A DNA stretch of 64,000 nt, taken from contig NZ_JAAXYH010000007.1 of assembly GCF_012911865.1 (NCBI RefSeq), positions 62,001 to 126,000 on the forward strand. Direction: 5' to 3'. The DNA is from Shewanella salipaludis (GTDB taxonomy: Bacteria; Pseudomonadota; Gammaproteobacteria; Enterobacterales; Shewanellaceae). Positions 10,380 to 19,646 of the stretch are shown piece by piece (positions within the stretch are counted from its first letter, which is position 1; each line of letters begins with the position of its first letter). The position numbers were made by a program, and so were the translations under genes. The notes under the pieces are model-generated. The model was not told where the DNA came from. It searched no databases and saw only the letters and a program-made list of their open reading frames with translations.

Positions 10380-11129
10380 TCACTTGAATTCGATGAACAT
10401 ATTGGCGGTCAAACGACCGGTTTGTGGGTTGGCATCTATGTCCGTGCCTGGCTCTACCAAGGTGGAATGCAGCAGGTTGCCAGGGTAAATCAGCAGGCGA
10501 TTGGGGCGGTATTCCACCTGGTGATACAACTCGTAATGTTCGTTGCTCTGCACAAAATACCCGGGCGGTTCGGTGGCATTTTGACCGACAAACTGCTGCG
10601 CCGATTGAAAGTAGGCCGGCATTCGCGAACCGTCGATGCGCTCAAAGCCTGTGGGGATATGGCGGAAAAATGCGGTATTGCCATGGGGGCCGTCGTTGAG
10701 ATAGTGCAGTAAGGCGAAATAGTGAGGCTGTGGGGTATCGAAGTGCGGCAGACGCTGCAGCGGCTTGAGTGCTTCGGGAGAGGTGCTGATCAGGGAAAAA
10801 TGCAGTGCCTGCAGCCGGATGCTTTGCCTGGACGGGATCTCATACACCTCATAGAGCAAGCTATACAGCCGATTGAGCACATCCTCCACATAGGGCCGCG
10901 GCAGCGGAGCACGAACGCCAGGATAGAAGGAGTCGGGATCGGCGGCAAATGTAGCCCTGGTGCGGGCGAAGTTCAGCAGCGGCGTCAGATCCGCGGCAAA
11001 ATTATCTATGATGATCAGTGGGGTCTTCTCATGGCCAAGATAGAGAATTTGGGGTGTCAGCCGCACCCTTGGCTCGTTGTCGGCTTGTTGTGCTGTGGCG
11101 GCACCTTGGCCGCGCTCGGATGCTGTCAT
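10380..11129 (-). CDS. DUF6445-like protein (possible 2OG/Fe(II) dioxygenase fold)
   Basis: A 249-residue protein that resembles the DUF6445 family found beside tryptophan-halogenase-like genes. The central part has HFDTPQPHYFALLHYLN (an HxD pair), a later histidine in LLHSTLV, and an arginine in TGRLTANMFIEF. These are spaced like the iron- and oxoglutarate-binding residues of prolyl-hydroxylase-type dioxygenases. That reading is inference. There is no signal peptide or membrane segment. It is the last gene of a minus-strand block with trpH-1, cupin, sapC and trpH-2, 10 bp after its neighbour. The substrate is unknown. Confidence 0.65.
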   Translation of the reverse strand: MTASERGQGAATAQQADNEPRVRLTPQILYLGHEKTPLIIIDNFAADLTPLLNFARTRATFAADPDSFYPGVRAPLPRPYVEDVLNRLYSLLYEVYEIPSRQSIRLQALHFSLISTSPEALKPLQRLPHFDTPQPHYFALLHYLNDGPHGNTAFFRHIPTGFERIDGSRMPAYFQSAQQFVGQNATEPPGYFVQSNEHYELYHQVEYRPNRLLIYPGNLLHSTLVEPGTDIDANPQTGRLTANMFIEFK

Positions 11130-11139
11130 GGTCTCTTAC

Positions 11140-12645
11140 CTAGCCCAGGTTGGATTTACAGTAGTGCCGGATGAAATCGGCATGGGGCGGCAGGGCATCG
11201 ACTTTGCGCTTCACTGTCGATCTTATGTTGCTGAGAAAGGCGTCTAATTCGGCTGCTTCCATCACATCGACTATCGGGTGATATTGTTTGGGCATTATGC
11301 CCTGGCCCAGCATCACCTGGATCCAGGAGCTTTCGCCGAACAGCTCATTGCCATGCTTGTATACCTTGCCGCCGTCAGCGAACATCTCGATGCGATGCCG
11401 CAGCGATTCTGGTATCGTCATCTGCTTGCAGTAACGCCAGAAGCGGCTGTCTTCGCGGTCGGTGACCTTGTAATGCAATATGATAAAGTCGCGGATGTTT
11501 TCTATCTCTGTCTTGGTTTGTTGATTAAATTCATCGACATCTGCCGGCACTATGCCATTGGCGGGAAAGAGTTGCATCAGGCGAATAATGCTGCGCTGAA
11601 TGAGGTGTATGCTGGTGGACTCCAGCGGCTCGAGGAAGCCGCTCGACAGGCCGATGGCGACGCAGTTTTTGTGCCAGTGCAGTCGGCGGGTGCCTGTCTT
11701 GAACTTGATGACCCGCGGCGGATTCAGTGGCTCAGCGTCGAGGTTGTCCAGCAACAATTGGGTGGCGGCCTCATCGGACAGATACTTGCTGCAAAACACC
11801 AGGCCATTGCCGGTGCGGTTTTGCAACGGAATGCGCCACTGCCAGCCGGACTCACGGGCGATGGAACGGGTGTAGGCCAGAGGCGTGGCCGTTGACTTTG
11901 TCTGTACTGCGATGGCGCTGTCACAGGGCAGCCAATGGCTCCAGTCTTCGAAGCCGGTATTGAGTGTCTGCTCTATCAATAATGCCTTGAAGCCGGTGCA
12001 ATCTATGAAGAGATCGCCCGCGATGCGCTCGCCATTTTCCAGCACCAGGGCCTCTATGTGGCCGTTGAGTTCACTGTCCGGGGCATGATGCTGCAGCACC
12101 TGGCTGATCTTGCCTTCGACACGCCTGATGCCCTGTTGCTCCGCCAATTGACGTAAATACTTGGCATAGAGGCTGGCATCCATGTGGTAGGCATGGTTGT
12201 AATCCTGGTTGGGCAGCACGGCAAAGCGGCCTTGACGGGCGGCGAGATGCTCGCTGCAATAGTCGCCTATGTCGCCCACCATGCCCAGTTGCCTGCCCTT
12301 GAGCCAGAAGTGTTGAAAACCGCAGGCCCAGCAATCCTTGCCCAGGAAGCCGAAGGAATGCAGATAGTCTTTGCCTGTGTCGCGCCAGTTCTCGAAGGCG
12401 ATACCCAGCTTGAAGGTGGCGTTGGTGGCGGCCATCACCTCCTGTTCTTTCAGTCCAAGTAAGCGGTGAAATATGTGCAGCGTCGGAATGGTGGCTTCGC
12501 CCACGCCCACTGTGCCTATGGCGTCAGATTCGACCAGAACCAGGTCCAGATGTTTGCCCATCAGCTTACTCAGTGCAGCTGCCGTCATCCAGCCTGCGGT
12601 GCCGCCACCGGCAATCACGACTCTTTTCTTTGTTGTTGTCATCAT
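11140..12645 (-). CDS. Tryptophan-halogenase-like flavoprotein 1
   Basis: A 501-residue protein of the flavin-dependent tryptophan halogenase family. It has the FAD motif VVIAGGGTAGWMTAAAL at the N-terminus, the conserved lysine region TFKLGIAFENW (the chloramine-forming lysine of PrnA-type enzymes), and the WxWxIP motif as SGWQWRIPL. The start was placed at the ATG complementing 12643-12645, which has AAGGA just upstream; the ATG at 12660 lacks one. It is the longer-studied fold, but here it lies in a sugar-uptake locus, so free tryptophan may not be the substrate. It needs a flavin reductase, and none is in the window. Confidence 0.82.
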   Translation of the reverse strand: MMTTTKKRVVIAGGGTAGWMTAAALSKLMGKHLDLVLVESDAIGTVGVGEATIPTLHIFHRLLGLKEQEVMAATNATFKLGIAFENWRDTGKDYLHSFGFLGKDCWACGFQHFWLKGRQLGMVGDIGDYCSEHLAARQGRFAVLPNQDYNHAYHMDASLYAKYLRQLAEQQGIRRVEGKISQVLQHHAPDSELNGHIEALVLENGERIAGDLFIDCTGFKALLIEQTLNTGFEDWSHWLPCDSAIAVQTKSTATPLAYTRSIARESGWQWRIPLQNRTGNGLVFCSKYLSDEAATQLLLDNLDAEPLNPPRVIKFKTGTRRLHWHKNCVAIGLSSGFLEPLESTSIHLIQRSIIRLMQLFPANGIVPADVDEFNQQTKTEIENIRDFIILHYKVTDREDSRFWRYCKQMTIPESLRHRIEMFADGGKVYKHGNELFGESSWIQVMLGQGIMPKQYHPIVDVMEAAELDAFLSNIRSTVKRKVDALPPHADFIRHYCKSNLG

Positions 12646-12663
12646 CTCGGTCCTTAACATGGA

Positions 12664-13695
12664 TTAACGCTTGAGCTTATTGGTCAGATCTGCCCTGAGC
12701 TTGCGGGCATTGGACTCATCCAACGGGGTGGTGAGCATCCCCTGCGCCGCCTCGGGTATGTGGGCCAGCGCCTCAGGATCATGGTCAAAAATATAGTGGT
12801 CGAACATGGCCTTCCATGCCTGCCGCTGTGCTTTGGGCAAGGAGCGCAGACTGAGAATCGCGTGCAACAGCGCATTGTTGGGGCGGCCGAGGTAGTCCGG
12901 GGTATCGCGCCACCAATGGGTGATGAGCACATTGAAATCAGCGCTGGCACGCACATGGTGCCACCACATGCTGGGGATGAATAACACGTCACCCGCCTCC
13001 AGCTCGGCGGTCAGTGCCGCCTCCATCGCCATGGCAAACCTGGGAAAGCGCTCAAGATCCGGCTTGTCCGGGTCCACCAGGCTGATGTCCTGACCACCTG
13101 GGGCAAATGCCATGGGACCTATATAGAGGTTGCCGACTTGCTCGGGTGGAAACAGGGTGAAGGTACGTTTGCCGACGGCGTTACAGGCCAGATTATGGGG
13201 CAGATCTAAGTGGGCGGCGATGCGTGATGGGTTGCCCAGCCAGATGTTGATTAACGGCGCTATGGGGGCGAGATCCAGGCTGTTGTCTATGCCGAGTCCC
13301 GGCAGACATCTCTGTATCTCAGTGGAGCCCATATAGATGCCGGCGGGCTTGTCGGCCTCAGCCTCGGCCTGCAGCCGTTCCAAGAGGTGCCTCAGATCCA
13401 GCTTGCCGGCCTGGTAGTTGAAGCCATCCAGGGTCTCATTGTAAAACACCCGGCCGTCATGCTCAGGCGCCACATGGTAGGCGGTGACCGGCATGCCCTG
13501 ATAGAACTGTGCCAGGTAAGTCATCGCCTGCTTGGAGGACCTCAGCCCGGCTTGTACCAGGGGCCAATGGCTGCAGAGGCCGCCGAACACCAGCGGTGTC
13601 TCGGCCGTGGCGATGAGGGCCTTCATCTCATCGAGTGAACACTGCTCCAGGCGTTTGACCCGGGCAGTTTGACAGACAGGGGCGGCAGCTTTCAT
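12664..13695 (-). CDS. Cupin_8 / JmjC-like dioxygenase
   Basis: A 343-residue cupin of the JmjC-like Cupin_8 type. The metal-binding HxD is in AAHLDLPHN, and the distal histidine is in GDVLFIPSMWWHHV, the family hallmark. A likely 2-oxoglutarate lysine or threonine lies in KRTFTLFPPEQ. Family members hydroxylate protein side chains or small molecules with Fe(II) and 2-oxoglutarate; the target here is unknown. It lies 10 bp after sapC and 18 bp before trpH-1 in one minus-strand run. Confidence 0.78.
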   Translation of the reverse strand: MKAAAPVCQTARVKRLEQCSLDEMKALIATAETPLVFGGLCSHWPLVQAGLRSSKQAMTYLAQFYQGMPVTAYHVAPEHDGRVFYNETLDGFNYQAGKLDLRHLLERLQAEAEADKPAGIYMGSTEIQRCLPGLGIDNSLDLAPIAPLINIWLGNPSRIAAHLDLPHNLACNAVGKRTFTLFPPEQVGNLYIGPMAFAPGGQDISLVDPDKPDLERFPRFAMAMEAALTAELEAGDVLFIPSMWWHHVRASADFNVLITHWWRDTPDYLGRPNNALLHAILSLRSLPKAQRQAWKAMFDHYIFDHDPEALAHIPEAAQGMLTTPLDESNARKLRADLTNKLKR

Positions 13696-13705
13696 GGTCG
13701 TCTCT

Positions 13706-14428
13706 TTATTGGCGGGCGTTTTTCAGATCCAGCAGGTTGCGCACCCTGGACTGGGATGCCAGCGTCATATAGATGGCCTGCAGATAGCCCTTGCGATGCA
13801 GTTGGGCCAGTGCCTCGGGCGGTAATTCGGCCAGGGTGTCTTCGTTGATCGTGTAGAAACCTATCATCTGATGCTGCTGACCATTGTCCAGGGTGATGTC
13901 CAGGCTGAAAGACTCCAGCAGTTCGTGCTCGAGCAGGGCGTCGATAAAGGTTTGGCCGTCGATGAGGCCGTGGTGGATGGTTTCCAGCATGTCGCCTATG
14001 TCATCCAGGTATTGGGTGTTGCCGCCATAAGGGTGGAACAGCGGCTCGCCTTGGGTGCTGCTGATGCGCGGGCTGTTCATGTCGATATGAATGACGCGCT
14101 GTTTCAGCTCCAGGCCGTCTTCATGCACCGTCTGCAGGCCAATCAGGAAAGGCTGGCGCCTCAGGGTCAATGGAATATAAGAACTCTGCCAGCCGTCGGC
14201 GTTCAGAAACAAATTCTCCTTGTGTTGAAAACCATGGAGGGCGACGGCAAAGAACTGACCCGTGGTCTGATCCTTATGGAAAAAAATCGGGTAGTGGGCC
14301 TGTAGGCTGCGAAATTCCGCCGGAAAGGTCACGCTGAACCACTGATTGTCGCCGTACTCGGCCGAACGGGCTGTGATGATCTTCAGATCTTTATGGTCAA
14401 TGTTGTTGAGCAATACATGTTTGTTCAT
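13706..14428 (-). CDS. SapC-family protein
   Basis: A 240-residue protein that matches the SapC-like family by its pattern of short conserved blocks: an N-terminal NKHVLLNN, YPIFFHKD, the central PFLIGL, and a C-terminal GFYTINEDTLAELPPEALAQLHRKGYL. There is no signal peptide or membrane segment. Biochemical function is not established. In proteobacteria such genes sit with TonB receptors, cupin and tryptophan-halogenase-like genes, as they do here. It lies 59 bp downstream of trpH-2. Confidence 0.75.
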   Translation of the reverse strand: MNKHVLLNNIDHKDLKIITARSAEYGDNQWFSVTFPAEFRSLQAHYPIFFHKDQTTGQFFAVALHGFQHKENLFLNADGWQSSYIPLTLRRQPFLIGLQTVHEDGLELKQRVIHIDMNSPRISSTQGEPLFHPYGGNTQYLDDIGDMLETIHHGLIDGQTFIDALLEHELLESFSLDITLDNGQQHQMIGFYTINEDTLAELPPEALAQLHRKGYLQAIYMTLASQSRVRNLLDLKNARQ

Positions 14429-14487
14429 GGGCTGGCTGTTCCTTGTACAGTCTCACTCGGCGCGAGTTATTGTCATTATCTTGCAGG

Positions 14488-16089
14488 CTATATTTTGGCG
14501 AAACCCGCCAGTCTCACCCTGTCCAATAAGTCACGGTTGGCGGGCAAATTTCGGCTCAGGGCTCGGGTGCGTTGCTGATTTTCGCTGAAGAGCTTTTGCG
14601 CCAACTGCTGTTGCGATGGTTTCACATGGGTGGGCATGGCAGTGTGAAAGCCCATGCCGTAGAGCACGTACTGAAAACTTGCCGCGGGAAACAGGGGCTC
14701 CCTGTGGCCTATATCCTGTGGACCCGGAGCCTGGTGCCGCCAGAGCGCCAAATATTCATCGAGACGGGCCGGGACAGAGTTTGCTTCTCTGTGATCACGC
14801 CAATAGTCGTCCACCTCGCGGCGACTGACTAGGTAGTGCAGCTTCAAGAAGTCGATGATTTGCAGCCAGTGGCGCTCGTAGCGCTCGTTGACCCTGGCGG
14901 CTATGGTGTCCATCACGGCACGGTTGGCGGGCAGCTGCGCCGCCAGGGTGTTGGCGCTCCATTCGACCAATGCCAGGGCCGAGGCCTCCAGTGGCTCGAT
15001 AAAGCCAGCGGCCATGCCGATGGCGATGCAGTTGTTTTGCCAGCATCTGGCCCTGTAGCCTGGCTTGATGCTGAGCCGGCGTATTTCCGCGGCGCCATGA
15101 CCTTTGACATTGGGGTTGATACCGCCCAGGTAAGTAAGCAGGCTCTGCTCCGCGTCGCTGTCGCTGCAGTGGCTCGAGGAATACACATAGCCTACCCCCC
15201 TGCGGCTGGACAGGCCTATATCCCAAATCCAGCCGCAGGACTGGGCGGTCGACAAGGTGCAGGAGGCGATGGGACTCAGATCATCGGCATAGGGGACCTG
15301 AACCGCCAGGGCGCGGTCGTTGAACAGCACAGAGTGTTGACAGAGAAACGGCACCTGCAGATGCTCGCCCAGCAGCAGGGATTTGACCCCGCTGCAATCG
15401 ATGAAGAGATCGCCGCGAATGAGGCCGTTCTCCTTGGTGAGCAGGCTGTCTATGTCGCCATTGGGCAGCCCCTGGATATGGGTGACATGATCGCGGACAT
15501 GGGTCACGCCGAGCTTCTCTGTGCAGTGCAACATCAACATGCGGCTGAATTTCCCCGCATCCAGGTGATAGCCGTAATTGTTTTGGAAGTGGTATTCGGG
15601 GGTGGCTATGGTCTTGGGTGCCAGCCCCAACTGTGTGAGGCAATCCTGGCTCGAGACGGCATCGGCGAAGCTGACACTGTCCCTGTGGGGCAACCAAAAG
15701 GGGCACAGATCCAGCGTCTGGTGACCATGGGGTAAACTGAAGGGGTGCAGATACTGCTTCTGCGGCTGACCTGGCAGCACCCCATCCTGTTGCCAGTCAA
15801 TGAAGCGCGATCCCTGTTTGAAGCTGGCGTCGCATTGGCGGATAAATTCGGTTTCGCTTATGCCTATCTTGGACAAGGTATTGCGCATCGAAGGCCAGGT
15901 GCCTTCGCCGACCCCTATGGTGGCGACATCGGGTGATTCTATCAGGGTGATATCCAGCCTGGGGGAGGCAGCAACTTGCCCCCTGTCGACATTGTGTTCG
16001 GCAGCCAAGATAGCCGCGGTAAGCCAGCCGGCGCTGCCGCCGCCGACTATGACTATCTTGTGGATGGGTGTGTGTGCTGCTTGCTGCAT
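14488..16089 (-). CDS. Tryptophan-halogenase-like flavoprotein 2
   Basis: A 533-residue relative of tryptophan halogenases. It has an N-terminal FAD motif IVIVGGGSAGWLTAAIL, the lysine region DASFKQGSRFIDW, and LFIDCSGVKSLLLGE. The WxWxIP signature is altered: the corresponding segment reads CGWIWDIGLSSRRG, with glycine where proline is expected. The two halogenase-like proteins differ strongly, so this is not a recent tandem copy. It is the first gene of the minus-strand block. The 240-bp gap to the TonB receptor holds two terminators for the receptor and presumably a promoter for this gene. Confidence 0.8.
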   Translation of the reverse strand: MQQAAHTPIHKIVIVGGGSAGWLTAAILAAEHNVDRGQVAASPRLDITLIESPDVATIGVGEGTWPSMRNTLSKIGISETEFIRQCDASFKQGSRFIDWQQDGVLPGQPQKQYLHPFSLPHGHQTLDLCPFWLPHRDSVSFADAVSSQDCLTQLGLAPKTIATPEYHFQNNYGYHLDAGKFSRMLMLHCTEKLGVTHVRDHVTHIQGLPNGDIDSLLTKENGLIRGDLFIDCSGVKSLLLGEHLQVPFLCQHSVLFNDRALAVQVPYADDLSPIASCTLSTAQSCGWIWDIGLSSRRGVGYVYSSSHCSDSDAEQSLLTYLGGINPNVKGHGAAEIRRLSIKPGYRARCWQNNCIAIGMAAGFIEPLEASALALVEWSANTLAAQLPANRAVMDTIAARVNERYERHWLQIIDFLKLHYLVSRREVDDYWRDHREANSVPARLDEYLALWRHQAPGPQDIGHREPLFPAASFQYVLYGMGFHTAMPTHVKPSQQQLAQKLFSENQQRTRALSRNLPANRDLLDRVRLAGFAKI

Positions 16090-16221
16090 TGTGAGTGCCT
16101 GTTATTTTTATCTTTGTTTATTAAGGCTTTCTATCGTTACCGCCGCCGGCCCAGGCCGACAGTCTGGTTAGAATTGAATACTTGTCCCGTGATTTCAAGT
16201 CTTTGTTGGGTTCGCCGGGGT

Positions 16222-16248
16222 TAAAAAAAGCGGCTACTCCCTGTAGCC
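16222..16248 (-). terminator. Second terminator downstream of the TonB receptor
   Basis: On the minus strand GGCTAC pairs with GTAGCC across a five-base loop, followed by GC and seven T. It lies just past another hairpin at 16263-16295, so readthrough from the receptor is stopped twice. Confidence 0.75.
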
Positions 16249-16262
16249 TCAGTGTCATCCTG

Positions 16263-16295
16263 ATAAAAGCGGGGTATCTGGGGATACCCCGCACG
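16263..16295 (-). terminator. Terminator downstream of the TonB receptor
   Basis: On the minus strand GCGGGGTAT pairs with ATACCCCGC around a short C-rich loop and is followed by TTTTAT. It begins about 35 bp after the receptor stop. Confidence 0.85.
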
Positions 16296-16329
16296 ACCTT
16301 AAGGAAAGATCTGTTGCGCTTTATTAGCC

Positions 16330-19323
16330 TTAGAAGCTGTAACGTGCTCCTATGCTGTAACGCGCCCCCGTCTGGGTGTAGTTGAGCACTTGCTCGCTGG
16401 CGCGGCCATGTACCCTGGTGCTCTCATTGGTGATGTTCAGGCCCTCGAAGAAGATGGTTAAACCCTCGATCGCCTCCACATCGTAGCCTATGTTGAAATC
16501 GACCTGGGAATAGGCCTCGGTATATTGAGGGTTGGCCCCCGTACCTTGACCCGTCGAGTTCAGGAACTCATCGCGCCAGTTGTAGGCCAGTCGCGCCGAG
16601 AAACCATAGTTTTCGTAGATGGCAACCAGGTTGGCCGTGTCGCTGATGTTGGTCAGGACATTCTGGGTGGCATCCCCCGGGCGGCCCAGGTTGCTGTTGT
16701 CGTATCCATCTCCGGCATCGACCAGGGTGTAGTTGGCCTGGAGTCCGAAGCCAGATTCACCGAAGAAGTGCTGCACGGCAAATTCCCAGCCGTCGATCAC
16801 CGAGCTGTTGTCATCGTTGGTCGGTCTGGTGAGGATGAAATTCAGCTCAGGATCGCCAGGGTTACCGGTAATTTCTATGTTGCCGTTGGCCGGATTGATG
16901 GTGACGTTCGGATCTGTTGCGCCGTAATTGTCATAGATCCACTGACGCTGCTCGATAGCCGTGATGGCACCGGCGGCAATCGCCTCATCGACATACTTGC
17001 CGTGGGACGGGTCCGCAATGTTGTAGATGTTGGAGTTTTCCGGGTTGCTGCTGATGAAGTTGGTCACATCTTTCCTGAAATAACCGATAGAGACATAGCT
17101 GGCATTGCCATAATACCATTCCGCCGACAGGTCATAGTTGGTCGATTCCAGTGGCAGCAGCCCTGGGTTGCCGGCCGAGCCGCTGCCGCCGCCGCGGTAG
17201 GCCAGGGTGCTAACCACAGTGCCGCCCTGAATAGAGGTGTAATCCGGGCGTCCTATGGTTTCACTGTAGGCGGCACGCAGATACACATCGTCGACCAGTT
17301 CTATGTTGAAATTCGCATTCGGCAGGAAATAGTCGTAATCACCGGTCTGGGTCTGGAAGGCGCGCTCCCCGGTGGCATTCAGGGCTATCTCGGATTCCGC
17401 TATCCAGGTCGCCGAGTCGTAGGTTGAAACCGCCGAGGTGGATTCGACATCTGTCTGCTCATAGCGTAAGCCGAGATGCACATCGAATGGCATGTTGCTG
17501 ATTTCACCGGCATAGTTATATTGCACATAGGCCGACTTGGATTCCTCCTGAGTGAACCTGTCGGTATCGCTGGCGTAATTGGTCGATGGGCAGAAGCCGT
17601 TGCCACAGTCGCCAACCACGCTGGAGGCGTACAGTTCCGCGGCACGGGCACGGACCTTTTCAAAGTCCCATAAGAACATGGTGTTGAGCGGATCTGTCGA
17701 GGCCGAGCCCTGGTAGTCAGAGAAGTCACCCTTGGAACCGTCGAACTTGTCGATGACACCGCTGCTGGGGAACCAGGCGGCATCCAGATCGCCCGCGGCG
17801 CCTATGCCACCCCAGTCATTGCGCTGCACCAACACGGATTGGGAGTGATTATTCACATCCGTCATGGCGAGACCAAAATCTATGCTGTTGCCGTTGTCGA
17901 AGTCATAGTTGCCGGAAATTTGCAGTTGCTCTATTTCGGAGCGGTTGATGGCATTGGCAAAGGTTGAGCCTGTGACGCGCATGTCTTCGGGACGTACCGC
18001 ATTGCCGCCGCCAATGGCCAGCACAGGCACCTCGCCGGTGAAGTCGGTTGCCGCGCTGGTGCGGATGAAGGCGGCGGTACTCAGGTTGTTGTTGCTGCCG
18101 TAGCGATTATTTGGGGTACGCTCGGCATAGGAGTCGTGATAATCCAGCTTCAGTGTCAGATTATCGCTGGCATTCCAGGCGAGATTGAAGCCAAGTGAGC
18201 CGCTCTCATCCCGGGTGCCGTAGTCGCCGGCCGCCATCGACATATCGGCGACGCCATCATAGGTTTCCGAGTACACCAGCGGCGAGGACACCGGGCCGTC
18301 GCTCCAGGTGCTTTCCTGGGTCGGCACGAAGTTGAACCAGGCCGAGACATCGTGCGACTGGGTATCTATGTCATTACGCATGTAAGTGTAATCCAGGGTG
18401 GCGCGCAGCGAGTCTATCGGCTCGTATTGCAGCACTAGCTGGCCATTGGTACGTTTACGCTGCTGCTCTTCGAAACGGTATACCGTGGTCTGTGGCACGC
18501 TGTAGATGTCACCTTCGCCCGGACGATTGATCTGGTTGGCATCCTTGGGAACGCCGCCCCATTCGGCGTTGCTGCCGCCCCAGTCTTGATCTACCACTCC
18601 CGGGAAGCTGCGCCAACCTGTGCCGACCTGGGCCTGCTGATTGCCGCTTTCCCTGTCCTGATAGCTGGCAGAGATGGAGATGCCGAATTTATCGTCGGCG
18701 AAGGTATTGGAATAGAGGCCGGAAATCTCGGGGGTGACCGAGCCTTCGTCGGTAGAGCTGTCATCGACCGCCTTGACACCGAAGCTGGCCTTGAGGCCGG
18801 GCGAACTCAAGGGCCTGTGGGTCAGTACATTGATGGTGGCGCCTATACCGCCGGTCGGATTTTCTGCCTTGGCGGTTTTTTCCACTTCGACGGCACTGAT
18901 GGCTTCCGAGGCTATGTTGGCAAAGTCGAACGAGCGTGATCCCGTGGTGACCGGCATCTGTCTGCCGTTCAACAACACCAGGTTCTGATCCGCACCGAAA
19001 CCCCGTACCGAGACCCTGCTGCCTTCGCCGTTTTGACGGTCGATAGACACGCCCGTGATGCGCTGCAGGGATTCGGCCAGGTTGCTGTCGGGGAATTTAC
19101 CTATGTCTTCGGCATTGATCGCATCGACTATGCCGTCTGAGCTGCGTTTCAGATCCATGGACTTGATCAAGCTGCCGCGTATCCCCGAGACCTGAATGAC
19201 TTCTATGTTATTTTCGGCTCTTGGGTCGCCGTCGGCGGCATGGGCCGGCATGAGGGCACTCAGGCCCAGTGCCAGCGACAGGCTGGTGGCCAGTCGGGTT
19301 TTTTCAAAGGTTTTACGTTCCAT
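16330..19323 (-). CDS. TonB-dependent outer-membrane receptor, probably for beta-glucan oligosaccharides
   Basis: A 997-residue TonB-dependent receptor. Residues 1-30 are a signal peptide ending MPAHA. Next comes a short TonB-contact region (IEVIQVSGIRGS), then the plug with INAEDIGKFPDSNLAESLQ and ITGVSIDRQNGEGSRVSVRG. A long beta-barrel follows, ending in phenylalanine (YSIGARYSF). The size and the IRGS/DSNLAESLQ motifs are those of the large Caulobacter-type sugar receptors. The start at 19323 (ATG after ACGGGG) was chosen over the adjacent GTG. A perfect 20-bp LacI-type palindrome lies 100 bp upstream, linking it to the glycoside hydrolases and transporters on its right. Substrate is inferred from context. 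Confidence 0.88.
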   Translation of the reverse strand: MERKTFEKTRLATSLSLALGLSALMPAHAADGDPRAENNIEVIQVSGIRGSLIKSMDLKRSSDGIVDAINAEDIGKFPDSNLAESLQRITGVSIDRQNGEGSRVSVRGFGADQNLVLLNGRQMPVTTGSRSFDFANIASEAISAVEVEKTAKAENPTGGIGATINVLTHRPLSSPGLKASFGVKAVDDSSTDEGSVTPEISGLYSNTFADDKFGISISASYQDRESGNQQAQVGTGWRSFPGVVDQDWGGSNAEWGGVPKDANQINRPGEGDIYSVPQTTVYRFEEQQRKRTNGQLVLQYEPIDSLRATLDYTYMRNDIDTQSHDVSAWFNFVPTQESTWSDGPVSSPLVYSETYDGVADMSMAAGDYGTRDESGSLGFNLAWNASDNLTLKLDYHDSYAERTPNNRYGSNNNLSTAAFIRTSAATDFTGEVPVLAIGGGNAVRPEDMRVTGSTFANAINRSEIEQLQISGNYDFDNGNSIDFGLAMTDVNNHSQSVLVQRNDWGGIGAAGDLDAAWFPSSGVIDKFDGSKGDFSDYQGSASTDPLNTMFLWDFEKVRARAAELYASSVVGDCGNGFCPSTNYASDTDRFTQEESKSAYVQYNYAGEISNMPFDVHLGLRYEQTDVESTSAVSTYDSATWIAESEIALNATGERAFQTQTGDYDYFLPNANFNIELVDDVYLRAAYSETIGRPDYTSIQGGTVVSTLAYRGGGSGSAGNPGLLPLESTNYDLSAEWYYGNASYVSIGYFRKDVTNFISSNPENSNIYNIADPSHGKYVDEAIAAGAITAIEQRQWIYDNYGATDPNVTINPANGNIEITGNPGDPELNFILTRPTNDDNSSVIDGWEFAVQHFFGESGFGLQANYTLVDAGDGYDNSNLGRPGDATQNVLTNISDTANLVAIYENYGFSARLAYNWRDEFLNSTGQGTGANPQYTEAYSQVDFNIGYDVEAIEGLTIFFEGLNITNESTRVHGRASEQVLNYTQTGARYSIGARYSF

Positions 19324-19326
19324 CAC

Positions 19327-19646
19327 ATTTCCCCGTTAAGTAGGTATACAGACTACAACTCTCTGATTTCTTGGTTTGTCTGAACAAAATCTGTACAGCT
19401 CACTCATATTTTTGTTCGAGTTAGGTTATGTAAGCGCTTACATAAAGCTAAGTGAAATCCTTATTCGAGTCAACGTAAAGTTGTGATTATGTTGCATTAT
19501 GATTTAAGTTACTGTTTTTGCTGGGCATTGTTTGGCGTGCCCAGCTCAGGCCGAGGCCGTTCCCCTGGGAAACTCGGCGGCAATCGGCAGGCACAGGTTC
19601 GATGCGGGCGACTGCGCGGCTGAGTGAAACTGGGTGAAGCAGGGGG
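19327..19646. other. Promoter region of the TonB receptor
   Basis: A 320-bp gap between the receptor and the LacI gene, which points toward it. The AT-rich half near 19330-19510 holds the operator at 19426-19445 and should contain the receptor promoter. No gene is visible. Confidence 0.6.
19426..19445. promoter_or_regulatory. LacI-family operator upstream of the TonB receptor
   Basis: A perfect 20-bp palindrome, TTATGTAAGC followed by its complement GCTTACATAA. The AAGCGCTT centre with a CpG axis is typical for LacI-family operators. A second site with the same core lies at 23526-23541. The likely binder is the LacI-type protein at 19647-20648. Confidence 0.88.
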
